From assembly GCA_963735025.1 (NCBI GenBank), contig CAVTJG010000012.1, positions 62,001 to 126,000 of the forward strand: a stretch of 64,000 bases of DNA, in the 5' to 3' direction. This stretch comes from JAABRB01 sp963735025 (lineage in GTDB: Bacteria > Pseudomonadota > Gammaproteobacteria > Burkholderiales > SG8-39). Within the stretch, counting starts at the first letter, position 1; each line of letters opens with the position of its first letter. The position numbers were made by a program, and so were the translations under genes. The notes beneath the pieces were generated by a model. It was not told where the DNA came from, did no database searches, and worked only from the letters and a program-made list of their open reading frames with translations. Positions 9,083 to 17,042 of this stretch are shown piece by piece.

Positions 9083-9150
9083 GGGGGATCTAAAAGGGGG
9101 CTGGCCCCCTTGTTCCAATTGGGGGATCTACAAGGGGAACTCTCCCCTTG
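9083..9150. repeat. Twin direct-repeat hairpins between eno and ftsB
   Basis: Two copies of GGGGGATCTAMAAGGGG begin at 9083 and 9121. Each runs into a strong hairpin: AAGGGGGC/GCCCCCTT (9094-9111) and CAAGGGGA/TCCCCTTG with loop ACTC (9131-9150). Neither has a clear T-run on the minus strand, so they are more likely RNA stabilisers, attenuators or small REP-like units than terminators. Confidence 0.65.
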
Positions 9151-9221
9151 ATCGTATGAGGGCAGTTCTTTATTGCGCGTCACAACAGCGTGCGTCCCCG
9201 CATACCCACGTGAAAGGTAGC

Positions 9222-10505
9222 TCAGCGTAACTGGTAGAAAGCCTCGCGGCCGGGGTAGCTTACTGCGTCGCCGAGATCTTCCTCGATGCGCAGCAGCTGG
9301 TTGTACTTCGCGATACGGTCGGAACGCGAGAGCGATCCGGTCTTGATCTGCATCACGTTCGTGCCCACGGCAATGTCGGCGATGGTCGTGTCCTCGGTCT
9401 CCCCCGAGCGATGCGATATGACCGCGGTGTAGCCAGCGCGCTTGGCAACTTCGATCGCCGCGAACGTCTCCGTCAACGTGCCGATCTGGTTCACTTTGAT
9501 GAGCACCGAGTTCGCGACGCCGAGCTTGATTCCCTCCTTGATGATCTTCGCGTTGGTGACAAAGATGTCGTCGCCGACGAGCTGCACCCGCTTTCCGAGC
9601 CGCTCGGTCAGCAGTTGCCAGCCGTCCCAGTCGCTCTCGGCCATACCGTCCTCGATGCTGATGATCGGGTACTTGTCGGTGAGCGCAGCAAGGTAATCCA
9701 CCAGCTGCGCGGCAAACAATTCGAGATTTTCGGATTTGAGCCTGTACTTGCCGCCTTCGAAGAACTCCGAGCTCGCGCAATCGAGTCCGAGCACAACGTC
9801 GCCACCCGGCATGTATCCGGCGCGCTCGATCGCCAGCATGATGAGATCGAGAGCCGCGGCATTGCTCGCGACATTGGGGGCGAACCCGCCTTCGTCTCCG
9901 ACCGATGTCGAGAGACCCTTGTCCGCGATGAGCTTCTTCAGCGCATGGAACACCTCTGCGCCGCAGCGTAGCGCATCGCGGAAGCTCTGCAGCCCGATCG
10001 GGATGATCATGAACTCCTGGATGTCGAGGCTGTTGTTCGCGTGCACGCCGCCGTTGATGACGTTCATGCTCGGCACCGGCATTGCCATGGCCCCGGAACC
10101 ACCGAAGTACCGGTAGAGCGGCAACCCCGACTCCTCGCCCGCTGCCTTGGCCACCGCCATGGACACCGCGAGAATTGCGTTGGCGCCGAGCCGCGATTTG
10201 TTCTCGGTGCCATCGAGCTCGATCAGGGCCGCGTCGATGAAGCTCTGCTCGGATGCGTCGAGGCCCATGATGGCCTCGGAAATCTCGGTGTTGACGTGCT
10301 CCACCGCCTTCAGGACACCCTTGCCGCCATAGCGCTGGCGATCACCGTCGCGGAGCTCGACCGCCTCCCGCGATCCGGTCGACGCGCCCGACGGCACGGC
10401 CGCACGCCCCATGACCCCGGATTCGAGCAGAACGTCGGCCTCCACGGTCGGATTGCCGCGCGAATCCAGGATTTCCCTTGCCACGACGTCAACGATCGAG
10501 CTCAT
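9222..10505 (-). CDS. eno: Enolase
   Basis: 427 residues, the usual enolase length. Enolase interconverts 2-phosphoglycerate and phosphoenolpyruvate in the cytoplasm. Visible signatures are REILDSRGNPTVEADV at the N-terminus, PSGASTG, SVGDEGGFAPN, the metal-ligand segment ISIEDGMAESD, KVNQIGTLTE with the catalytic lysine, and SHRSGETEDTTIAD. ATG 10505 gives the conserved MSSIVDVVARE start; 12 upstream in-frame codons are discarded. It lies 4 bp downstream of kdsA, in the same operon as pyrG. Confidence 0.98.
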   Translation of the reverse strand: MSSIVDVVAREILDSRGNPTVEADVLLESGVMGRAAVPSGASTGSREAVELRDGDRQRYGGKGVLKAVEHVNTEISEAIMGLDASEQSFIDAALIELDGTENKSRLGANAILAVSMAVAKAAGEESGLPLYRYFGGSGAMAMPVPSMNVINGGVHANNSLDIQEFMIIPIGLQSFRDALRCGAEVFHALKKLIADKGLSTSVGDEGGFAPNVASNAAALDLIMLAIERAGYMPGGDVVLGLDCASSEFFEGGKYRLKSENLELFAAQLVDYLAALTDKYPIISIEDGMAESDWDGWQLLTERLGKRVQLVGDDIFVTNAKIIKEGIKLGVANSVLIKVNQIGTLTETFAAIEVAKRAGYTAVISHRSGETEDTTIADIAVGTNVMQIKTGSLSRSDRIAKYNQLLRIEEDLGDAVSYPGREAFYQLR

Positions 10506-10509
10506 AGCC

Positions 10510-11376
10510 TCAATGCCCTCCAACCAGTTTTTCTTCCGCAAACCCGCGCGACTTCACCATGGCGTCGAGCTCCTTGAGTGTGGTCAGGAGTTCCTTCATC
10601 AGGCCGAGGGGCCACGCGTTCGGTCCATCCGAGAGCGCATGGGCCGGGTCCGGGTGCGTTTCCATGAACAATCCCGAGACGCCCGCCGCCACGGCCGCGC
10701 GCGCGAGCACCGGCACGAACTCACGCTGGCCCCCGCTTGCAGTCCCCTGTCCACCGGGGAGCTGCACCGAATGCGTTGCATCGAACACGACCGGCGCACC
10801 CGTGCCGCGCATGATGGCGAGCGACCGCATGTCCGAGATCAGGTTGTTGTACCCGAACGACGCGCCACGTTCGCAGACCATGATGTTGTCGCCACCACCG
10901 GGATGCGCCGCCCTGGCTGCTTCCCGCGCCTTGTCCACGACATTCTTCATTTCCCAGGGCGAGAGAAACTGGCCCTTCTTGATGTTCACCGGCCGGCCGG
11001 CACTTGCCACCGCGTGGATGAAATCGGTCTGCCGGCAGAGGAATGCCGGCGTCTGCATGACGTCCACTGCTGCGGCGACTGCCTCGATCTGCTCGATTTC
11101 GTGAACATCGGTCAGCACTGGCACGCCAACGGTGCGGCGCACCTCCGCGAGGATCTCGAGCCCCTCTTCCATCCCGAGACCTCGGTAGGATTTGCCGGAG
11201 CTGCGATTCGCCTTGTCGAAAGACGACTTGTAGATGAACGGCACGCCGACTTCGCCGCAAATCGCTTTCAGTTCTGCCGCGGTCTCGAGCGCGAGCGCGC
11301 GCGACTCGATGACGCAGGGCCCGGCGATGATGAACAGTGGCTTGTCGAGTCCAATCTCGAATCCGCAGAGCCTCAT
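10510..11376 (-). CDS. kdsA: 2-dehydro-3-deoxyphosphooctonate aldolase (KDO-8-phosphate synthase)
   Basis: 288 residues. It condenses phosphoenolpyruvate with arabinose-5-phosphate for lipopolysaccharide core synthesis. Characteristic segments are FIIAGPCVIES, YKSSFDKANRSS, VLTDVHE, KKGQFLSPWEM, CERGASFGYNNLISDMRS and FDATHSVQLPGG. ATG 11376 overlaps the pyrG stop by 4 nt (ATGA), which fixes the start and implies translational coupling; in-frame codons upstream lie inside pyrG. Order and spacing are typical of betaproteobacteria. Confidence 0.97.
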   Translation of the reverse strand: MRLCGFEIGLDKPLFIIAGPCVIESRALALETAAELKAICGEVGVPFIYKSSFDKANRSSGKSYRGLGMEEGLEILAEVRRTVGVPVLTDVHEIEQIEAVAAAVDVMQTPAFLCRQTDFIHAVASAGRPVNIKKGQFLSPWEMKNVVDKAREAARAAHPGGGDNIMVCERGASFGYNNLISDMRSLAIMRGTGAPVVFDATHSVQLPGGQGTASGGQREFVPVLARAAVAAGVSGLFMETHPDPAHALSDGPNAWPLGLMKELLTTLKELDAMVKSRGFAEEKLVGGH

Positions 11377-13022
11377 GCCGCCACAGCCTGCTTCGCGTGC
11401 TTCGCCTGGCGTGCGATCGCGGCCTCGATGAACGCCTTGAAGAGGGGATGCCCCACGCGCGGAGACGAGGTGAATTCCGGATGGAACTGGCATCCCACGA
11501 ACCAGGGATGCCCGGGCAGCTCCACCATCTCGGCGAGCTGCTCGTTCGGCGAACGCCCCGAGAATCGCAGGCCCGCGTCGGCGAGCTTGCTCGCGAGCTG
11601 GTTGTTCACTTCATAGCGGTGTCGATGGCGTTCGACGATCTGCTCGGCGCCGTAGATCTGACGCACCAGGCTGCCTTCCTCGAGCACGGCGACCTGCCCG
11701 CCCAGGCGCATGGTGCCGCCCATGTCGGAATTCTCGTCGCGCTTCTCGAGCCGGCCGGCATTGTCCATCCACTCCGTGATCAGCGCGATCACGGGGTGCG
11801 TCGTGTTCGGGTCGAACTCGGTCGAGTGCGCGCCCGGCATGCCGGCCTTGTGTCGCGCATATTCGATCACGGCAAGCTGCATGCCGAGGCAGATGCCCAG
11901 GTAGGGCACTTCCTGCTCGCGCGCGTACTGGATCGCCTTGATCTTGCCTTCGACGCCACGCTTGCCGAATCCCCCGGGTACCAGGATCGCATCGACTTCC
12001 TTGAGCAGCCCCACCCCTTCGCGCTCGATCGACTCGGAGTCGATGTACCGGATGTTCACCCGGCTGCGGGTGTGGATCCCGGCATGGATCAGCGCCTCGG
12101 AAAGTGACTTGTACGACTCGGTGAGATCGACGTACTTGCCCACCAGGGCGACCGTGACCTGGTGCTGCGGATGCTCGAGGGCGTAGACCAGCTTGTCCCA
12201 GGTGGTGAGGTCCGCCGCACGCGCGATGATGTCGAGTCGGTGACACACGATCTCGTCAAGCATCTGTCGATGCAGCATGCCCGGGATCTTGTAGATCGAA
12301 TCGACGTCCCAGACCGAGATGACCGCCTCGACCGCAACGTTCGTGAAGAGCGCGATCTTGCGCCGCTCCTCGTCGGGCAGCGGCCGGTCGGTGCGGCAGA
12401 GCAGCGCATCGGCCTGGATGCCGATTTCGCGCAGTTCCTTGACCGAGTGCTGGGTCGGCTTGGTCTTGATTTCCCCGGCCGACTTGATGTACGGGACCAG
12501 CGTGAGATGCAGGTAACAGGTGTTCTTCTGCCCGAGTTCGAGGCGCATCTGGCGAACGGCCTCGAGGAACGGCAGGGATTCGATGTCGCCCACCGTCCCG
12601 CCGATCTCCACGATCGCGACTTCCGCACCTTCCGCGCCGCGCTGGATGAAGAGCTTGATCTCGTCGGTGATGTGGGGAATCACCTGCACGGTGCGGCCCA
12701 GGTAGTCGCCGCGCCGCTCTTTCTTGATGACGCTCTCGTAGATCTGGCCGGTGGTGAAGTTGTTGCACCGGCGCATCTTGTTCGACTGGAAGCGCTCGTA
12801 GTGCCCTAGATCGAGGTCCGTCTCGGCACCGTCCTCGGTCACGAACACCTCTCCGTGCTGGAAAGGGCTCATCGTGCCGGGGTCGACGTTGATGTAGGGA
12901 TCTAGCTTGAGGAGGGTGACTTTGATGCCGCGGGATTCGAGAATCGCGGCTAGCGACGCGGCGGCAATCCCCTTACCCAGGGAGGAGACCACCCCGCCCG
13001 ACACGAACACATACTTGGTCAT
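11373..13022 (-). CDS. pyrG: CTP synthase
   Basis: 549 residues. It amidates UTP to CTP using glutamine and ATP. The N-terminal synthase domain (1 to about 267) starts with FVSGGVVSSLGKG, then LDPYINVDPGTMSPFQHGEVFV and an EIGGTVGDIES magnesium/effector segment. The C-terminal class-I glutamine amidotransferase domain has the nucleophile in GICLGMQLAV and the His-Glu pair in GCQFHPEF. It is the first gene of the pyrG-kdsA-eno-ftsB operon, behind a recognisable sigma70 promoter. Nothing unusual was seen. Confidence 0.98.
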   Translation of the reverse strand: MTKYVFVSGGVVSSLGKGIAAASLAAILESRGIKVTLLKLDPYINVDPGTMSPFQHGEVFVTEDGAETDLDLGHYERFQSNKMRRCNNFTTGQIYESVIKKERRGDYLGRTVQVIPHITDEIKLFIQRGAEGAEVAIVEIGGTVGDIESLPFLEAVRQMRLELGQKNTCYLHLTLVPYIKSAGEIKTKPTQHSVKELREIGIQADALLCRTDRPLPDEERRKIALFTNVAVEAVISVWDVDSIYKIPGMLHRQMLDEIVCHRLDIIARAADLTTWDKLVYALEHPQHQVTVALVGKYVDLTESYKSLSEALIHAGIHTRSRVNIRYIDSESIEREGVGLLKEVDAILVPGGFGKRGVEGKIKAIQYAREQEVPYLGICLGMQLAVIEYARHKAGMPGAHSTEFDPNTTHPVIALITEWMDNAGRLEKRDENSDMGGTMRLGGQVAVLEEGSLVRQIYGAEQIVERHRHRYEVNNQLASKLADAGLRFSGRSPNEQLAEMVELPGHPWFVGCQFHPEFTSSPRVGHPLFKAFIEAAIARQAKHAKQAVAA

Positions 13023-13048
13023 CGATCAACCAGGAGTCGGAATGGGAA

Positions 13049-13077
13049 AGTGTACCCCAAAACTTCTGGTCGCTCAA
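13049..13077 (-). promoter_or_regulatory. Sigma70-type promoter of pyrG operon
   Basis: Reading the minus strand, TTGAGC (13077-13072) and TACACT (13054-13049) are separated by 17 bp. The -10 box ends 26 bp before the pyrG start, a fitting leader length. Confidence 0.6.
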
Positions 13078-13164
13078 TTTCCGAAACGCCGCGCGACGCG
13101 AATTTCGCCACGCTCGCGCGCGTCGTTCCGCCCCGACGCCCCAGGGTGGTTCGCGACTGCCCAG

Positions 13165-15156
13165 TCAGGATTCGGACAGCGCGTCCGCAACGATCTCGGC
13201 AAGGTCCTTGAGCGGCAGTCGCTCCTCGGCGCCCACCGACTTGCGGCCCTCATCGAGCATCGAAAGGCAGAACGGGCAACCGACCGCTGCCACGTCGGCA
13301 CGCGACGCGACGATTTCCTCGGTCCGGATGATGTTGATGCGCTTGCGCGCCGAGACCTCCAGCCAGCTCTGGCCGCCGCCGCCGCCGCAGCACACACCGT
13401 GCAAACGATTGCGCGGCAATTCGACCAACGACACGCCCGGTACTGCCGCAAGGCTCGCGCGGGGCGCATCGAACACCCCGTTCTGTCGGCCCAGATAACA
13501 CGGATCATGGAACGCGACGGTGTGCGGCGGCACGGCGTCGAGCCGGATTCGCCCAGTGTCGATCAGCTCGGCGATGAACTCGGAATGGTGCACGACCTCG
13601 AACTCACCGCCCTCGAACTGCGGGTACTCGTTCTTGATGGTATTGAAGCAGTGTGGGCAGTGCGTGACGATTTTCCGGAACGCGTGCTGGCGCAGGTTGC
13701 CGATGTTTTCCGCGGCTGCTGTCTGGTAGAGATATTCCTCCCCCATGCGACGGCCAACCTCCCCGTGGCACCGCTCCTCCGCCATCACGCCGAACGAAAT
13801 TCCGGCATGCCGGAGGATCTTGACGACCGCGCGTGCGACCTTCTGCGCCCGCGGATCGTAGGCGGCTGCGCATCCGACCCAGTACAGGACCTCGACGGAT
13901 TGTCCCGGCGCGAGCACCGGAAGATCGAGTCCCTTGGCCCACGCCCATCGCTCGCCCGGGTCGAGACCCCAGGGATTCCCCAGTGCCTGGATGTGCTGGA
14001 GCGTCTGCGCCCCGGTCGAGGGGAATGCGCCCTCCGACAGGGCCAGATAGCGACGCAGATCGACGATCGTGTCGACGATGTCGATGCGTGCCGGGCACTC
14101 TTCGATGCACGCCATGCAGGTCGTGCACGCCCAGAGCTCGTCGGCCGAAATCAACTCGCCATGGAGCGGTCCCGTATAGCCCTCGTGCATGGCCCGCTTG
14201 AGCTTGCCGATGACGTGCTTGGGACTGAGTGCGCTCCCGGAGAGCTGCGAGCAGCACACATCGTGGCAGCGGCCACATTCCGTGCAGGCATCGAAGTCGA
14301 GTCGCCGCTTCCAGGAGAACTGGTCGAGGCGCGAAATGCCGAACGTCTCCTGTTCCTCGAGGTTCTCGATCTTGATGAGCGCGCCCCGCGGCCCGAGCTT
14401 GGCGAAGAAGATGTTCAGCGGCGTGGCAATGAGGTGGAAGAAGTAGGTGTGCGGGATCAGTGCAATGAATGTGAAGACGACCACCGCGTGGAACACCCAG
14501 AGTGTGAGGTGTGTCCCGCGCAGGGCACCTTCTCCTGCGCCGGCTGCAAGCATCGCTCTTCCGAGTCCCCAACCCACCGGCGACCAGGCCGCCCACCATG
14601 GTTGCATGACGGCCAGGCGGCATGCCTCGATCACGAATCCGGTCAGGATGATGACGAACAGGATGGCCAGCGCATACGCGAACTTCCCGGTCGGCTCGAT
14701 GCGTGGCGGACGCAGGACGAAACGTCGCCAGACTGCCATCCCCAGCCCGATCAGCAGGAACAGTCCGAAAAGATCCAGGGTCAGTTCGAATGCGAGATAG
14801 AACGGGCCCTTCAGGATCCGGACATCGAAGAGCAGCCGCGTGATTTCCCAGTCGATGGTGGCCAGCACGGTGCCGGTGAACAAGGCCAGGAAACCCCAGA
14901 ACATCGTTGCATGCATGACGCCCGGGTACGACTGCCCCAGGATGCGGGACTGGAGCAGCACTTCCTTCGCCACCCGCGCGAGCCGCACGGGAATCCGGTC
15001 CCAGCGCATCTCGGGTCCACCCTTGCGCCACAGGGCGACGCGCTGCCAAACGCCCCAGGCGAAAATCGCAATCGCGGTGGCGCCGCCGATGTAGACACCG
15101 ATCACGCCCCACGGCGGGATGTTCCAGAATGTCTCGCGAATGGGGAGCTCGGACAT
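13165..15156 (-). CDS. Membrane-bound Fe-S oxidoreductase, EtfD/heterodisulfide-reductase-like
   Basis: 663 residues. The N-terminal third has five to six membrane helices resembling the NarI/haem b type (between about 15 and 250). A ferredoxin region follows with two 4Fe-4S motifs, CTECGRCHDVC and CTTCMACIEECP. Two CCG-type cysteine-rich domains come next: a first with VGC...RCHGE...HCPHC, a second with HDPCYLGRQNG and GVCCGGGGG. This order matches the EtfD family (type Rv0338c), which passes electrons from ETF to quinone, and the D subunit of heterodisulfide reductase. The acyl-CoA dehydrogenases and etfBA nearby favour the ETF role, but this is inference. It is monocistronic, divergent from the VOC gene. 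A soluble partner dehydrogenase is an alternative. Confidence 0.84.
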   Translation of the reverse strand: MSELPIRETFWNIPPWGVIGVYIGGATAIAIFAWGVWQRVALWRKGGPEMRWDRIPVRLARVAKEVLLQSRILGQSYPGVMHATMFWGFLALFTGTVLATIDWEITRLLFDVRILKGPFYLAFELTLDLFGLFLLIGLGMAVWRRFVLRPPRIEPTGKFAYALAILFVIILTGFVIEACRLAVMQPWWAAWSPVGWGLGRAMLAAGAGEGALRGTHLTLWVFHAVVVFTFIALIPHTYFFHLIATPLNIFFAKLGPRGALIKIENLEEQETFGISRLDQFSWKRRLDFDACTECGRCHDVCCSQLSGSALSPKHVIGKLKRAMHEGYTGPLHGELISADELWACTTCMACIEECPARIDIVDTIVDLRRYLALSEGAFPSTGAQTLQHIQALGNPWGLDPGERWAWAKGLDLPVLAPGQSVEVLYWVGCAAAYDPRAQKVARAVVKILRHAGISFGVMAEERCHGEVGRRMGEEYLYQTAAAENIGNLRQHAFRKIVTHCPHCFNTIKNEYPQFEGGEFEVVHHSEFIAELIDTGRIRLDAVPPHTVAFHDPCYLGRQNGVFDAPRASLAAVPGVSLVELPRNRLHGVCCGGGGGQSWLEVSARKRINIIRTEEIVASRADVAAVGCPFCLSMLDEGRKSVGAEERLPLKDLAEIVADALSES

Positions 15157-15282
15157 CCCGGCGGAGGATCGTGTGGCGACCCGGCATTGTCAATACGCCG
15201 GACGGCGAGGAAGCTTCGGAGCCTGAACTATACTAAGTGTCAAGCGAAGCCGACCTCATGCGGTTCTCTCTGCGGCGCTGCC

Positions 15283-15669
15283 ATGATCGAGCACATCGAC
15301 CACATCGTCCTCACTACGCGTGACAGGGAGCGTTGCATCGACTTCTATACGCGCGTGCTGGGCATGCGACTCGAGGAATTCGGCGCGGGACGCGTCGCTG
15401 TCCGGTTCGGCGATCAGAAGATCAATCTTCATGTCGCGGGAAAGGAGTTCGAGCCGAAGGCGGACCGGCCCACGCCCGGGAGCCTCGATCTCTGCTTCAT
15501 CGCATCCGTGCCCCTGTCCGAAGTGGTGCAGCGCTTGAAAGACTCGGGCGTGTCGATCATCGAGGGGCCGGTGCGTCGCACCGGGGCCGAGTATCCGATC
15601 TTGTCGGTGTACGTGCGCGACCCGGACCTGAATCTGGTGGAAATCTCGGAGCGCGCCCCCGAGCTTTGA
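15283..15669 (+). CDS. VOC-family (glyoxalase/dioxygenase fold) protein
   Basis: 128 residues, one complete vicinal-oxygen-chelate unit of two beta-alpha-beta-beta-beta modules. Candidate metal ligands are His in IDHIVLTT near the N-terminus, His in KINLHVAG and the C-terminal Glu in LVEIS; CIDFYTRVLGMRL is the usual first-module signature. Similar single-domain proteins are annotated as lactoylglutathione-lyase-like or virulence-protein-like, and the substrate cannot be inferred. ATG 15283 starts the domain exactly; the long upstream open frame is antisense to the Fe-S oxidoreductase. A TATACT at 15230 region may be its -10 box. It precedes the acyl-CoA dehydrogenase by 43 bp on the same strand. 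Confidence 0.83.
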   Translation: MIEHIDHIVLTTRDRERCIDFYTRVLGMRLEEFGAGRVAVRFGDQKINLHVAGKEFEPKADRPTPGSLDLCFIASVPLSEVVQRLKDSGVSIIEGPVRRTGAEYPILSVYVRDPDLNLVEISERAPEL

Positions 15670-15712
15670 TGTGGCAGTGCTCCGCTTCTGAAAATTCCCA
15701 AAGGCTGACTTC

Positions 15713-16873
15713 ATGCATTCCAAGCTCGACAAGTTCCCCGAGATCCGCGAGCCGGTCCGTGCGCTGTGCGGCCGTTACACCGGCGAGTACTGGCGCAAGC
15801 TGGACGAAGCGCGTGAATATCCGCAGGAGTTTGTCGCAGCGCTCACCCAGGCAGGCTGGCTCGCGGCGCTGATTCCCCCCGATTACGGCGGTGCGGGTCT
15901 CGGCATCACCGAGGCCTCGGTGATCCTCGAGGAGATCAACCGCACCGGTGGCAATTCAGCGGCGTGCCACGCGCAGATGTACATCATGGGCACGATCCTG
16001 CGGCACGGATCAGAGGATCAGAAGCGCCGCTACCTGCCGCGCATCGCCACCGGCGAGCTGCGCCTCCAGGCATTCGGTGTCACCGAGCCCACCACCGGAA
16101 CCGACACCACCAAGCTCAAGACCACCGCAGTGCGCAAGGGTGACAGGTACATCGTCAACGGCCAGAAAGTCTGGACCTCGCGCGTCCAGCACTCGGACCT
16201 GATGCTGCTTCTCGCACGCACGACGCCACTCGCAGATGTGAAGCGCAAGGGCGACGGACTCTCGGTGTTCCTCGTCGAGCTGGGCGCCGGCGCGGCGAAA
16301 GGCATGACCGTGCGTCCGATCCGCAACATGATGAATCACGAGACGAACGAAGTGTTCTTCGACAATCTCGAGGTCTCCGCCGAAAACCTGATCGGAGAGG
16401 AAGGCAAAGGTTTCCGGTACATCCTCGACGGCATGAATGCCGAACGGATCCTCATCGCCGCGGAATGCATCGGCGACGGCTACTGGTTCCTCGAGAAGGC
16501 CATCGCGTACGCGAAGGAGCGCGTGGTGTTCGACCGGCCCATCGGCCAGAATCAAGGCATCCAGTTTCCGCTCGCCAAGGCATATGTGAACGTCGAGGCG
16601 GCCAATCTCATGCGCTACCGTGCCGCCGAGCTTTTCGACCACGGCGAGCCGTGCGGCGCGGAGGCCAACATGGCTAAGCTGCTCGCCGCCGACGCGTCGT
16701 GGGAGGCCGCCAATGCCACGGTTCAGACCCATGGTGGATTCGGTTTTGCCGCGGAGTACGACATCGAGCGCAAGTTCCGCGAGACGCGCCTCTTCCAGGT
16801 CGCGCCTATTTCCACGAATCTAATACTCTCCTACGTGGCAGAGCATGTACTTGGTCTGCCGAGATCGTTCTAA
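15713..16873 (+). CDS. Acyl-CoA dehydrogenase family protein
   Basis: 386 residues with the standard N-terminal, beta-middle and C-terminal acyl-CoA dehydrogenase domains. FAD/substrate segments are FGVTEPTTGTDT (near 123), VWTSRVQHSDL, and the C-terminal QTHGGFGFAAEYDIERKFRE. At the usual catalytic-glutamate place (IYEGT in most family members) the protein has LFQVAPIST, so the base is missing there. The Glu of NAERILIAAE could substitute, as it does in isovaleryl-CoA dehydrogenase-type enzymes, but this is inference. It would oxidise an acyl-CoA and reduce ETF; the substrate is unknown. It ends convergently to acetoacetyl-CoA synthetase over a hairpin-rich gap. Confidence 0.92.
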   Translation: MHSKLDKFPEIREPVRALCGRYTGEYWRKLDEAREYPQEFVAALTQAGWLAALIPPDYGGAGLGITEASVILEEINRTGGNSAACHAQMYIMGTILRHGSEDQKRRYLPRIATGELRLQAFGVTEPTTGTDTTKLKTTAVRKGDRYIVNGQKVWTSRVQHSDLMLLLARTTPLADVKRKGDGLSVFLVELGAGAAKGMTVRPIRNMMNHETNEVFFDNLEVSAENLIGEEGKGFRYILDGMNAERILIAAECIGDGYWFLEKAIAYAKERVVFDRPIGQNQGIQFPLAKAYVNVEAANLMRYRAAELFDHGEPCGAEANMAKLLAADASWEAANATVQTHGGFGFAAEYDIERKFRETRLFQVAPISTNLILSYVAEHVLGLPRSF

Positions 16874-16903
16874 GCACGGGAATAGGCGGAAGGATACAAA
16901 CAG

Positions 16904-17015
16904 AGGGGAACCGCCTGGTTCCCCTCCGTTACCTCCCTTCCCGGTAGGAGTAGGCCCCCGCAGATCGGGGCTGCCTTTCCCCTCCTTTTCAGGGAGGGGT
17001 CCGCCCGAAGGGCGG
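16904..17015. repeat. Cluster of four hairpins between convergent genes
   Basis: Four short palindromes lie in 112 bp: AGGGGAACC/GGTTCCCCT (16904-16925, 9-bp stem), CCCCG/CGGGG (16956-16970), CCCCTCC/GGAGGGG (16979-16999) and CCGCCC/GGGCGG (17001-17015). The position between two convergent genes suggests bidirectional termination, but T-runs are missing. The GC-rich composite form resembles dispersed intergenic repeats of betaproteobacteria. Confidence 0.6.
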
Positions 17016-17042
17016 GGGGTGGTTCGGACCCCAATGATGGCC

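Noticed and set aside
11337..12107. Plus-strand open frame opposite pyrG
   Set aside because: Antisense shadow of CTP synthase.
12907..15669. Plus-strand open frame of 920 codons
   Set aside because: It is antisense to the Fe-S oxidoreductase. Only its last 128 codons (VOC domain from 15283) look like protein; the rest is a high-GC shadow.
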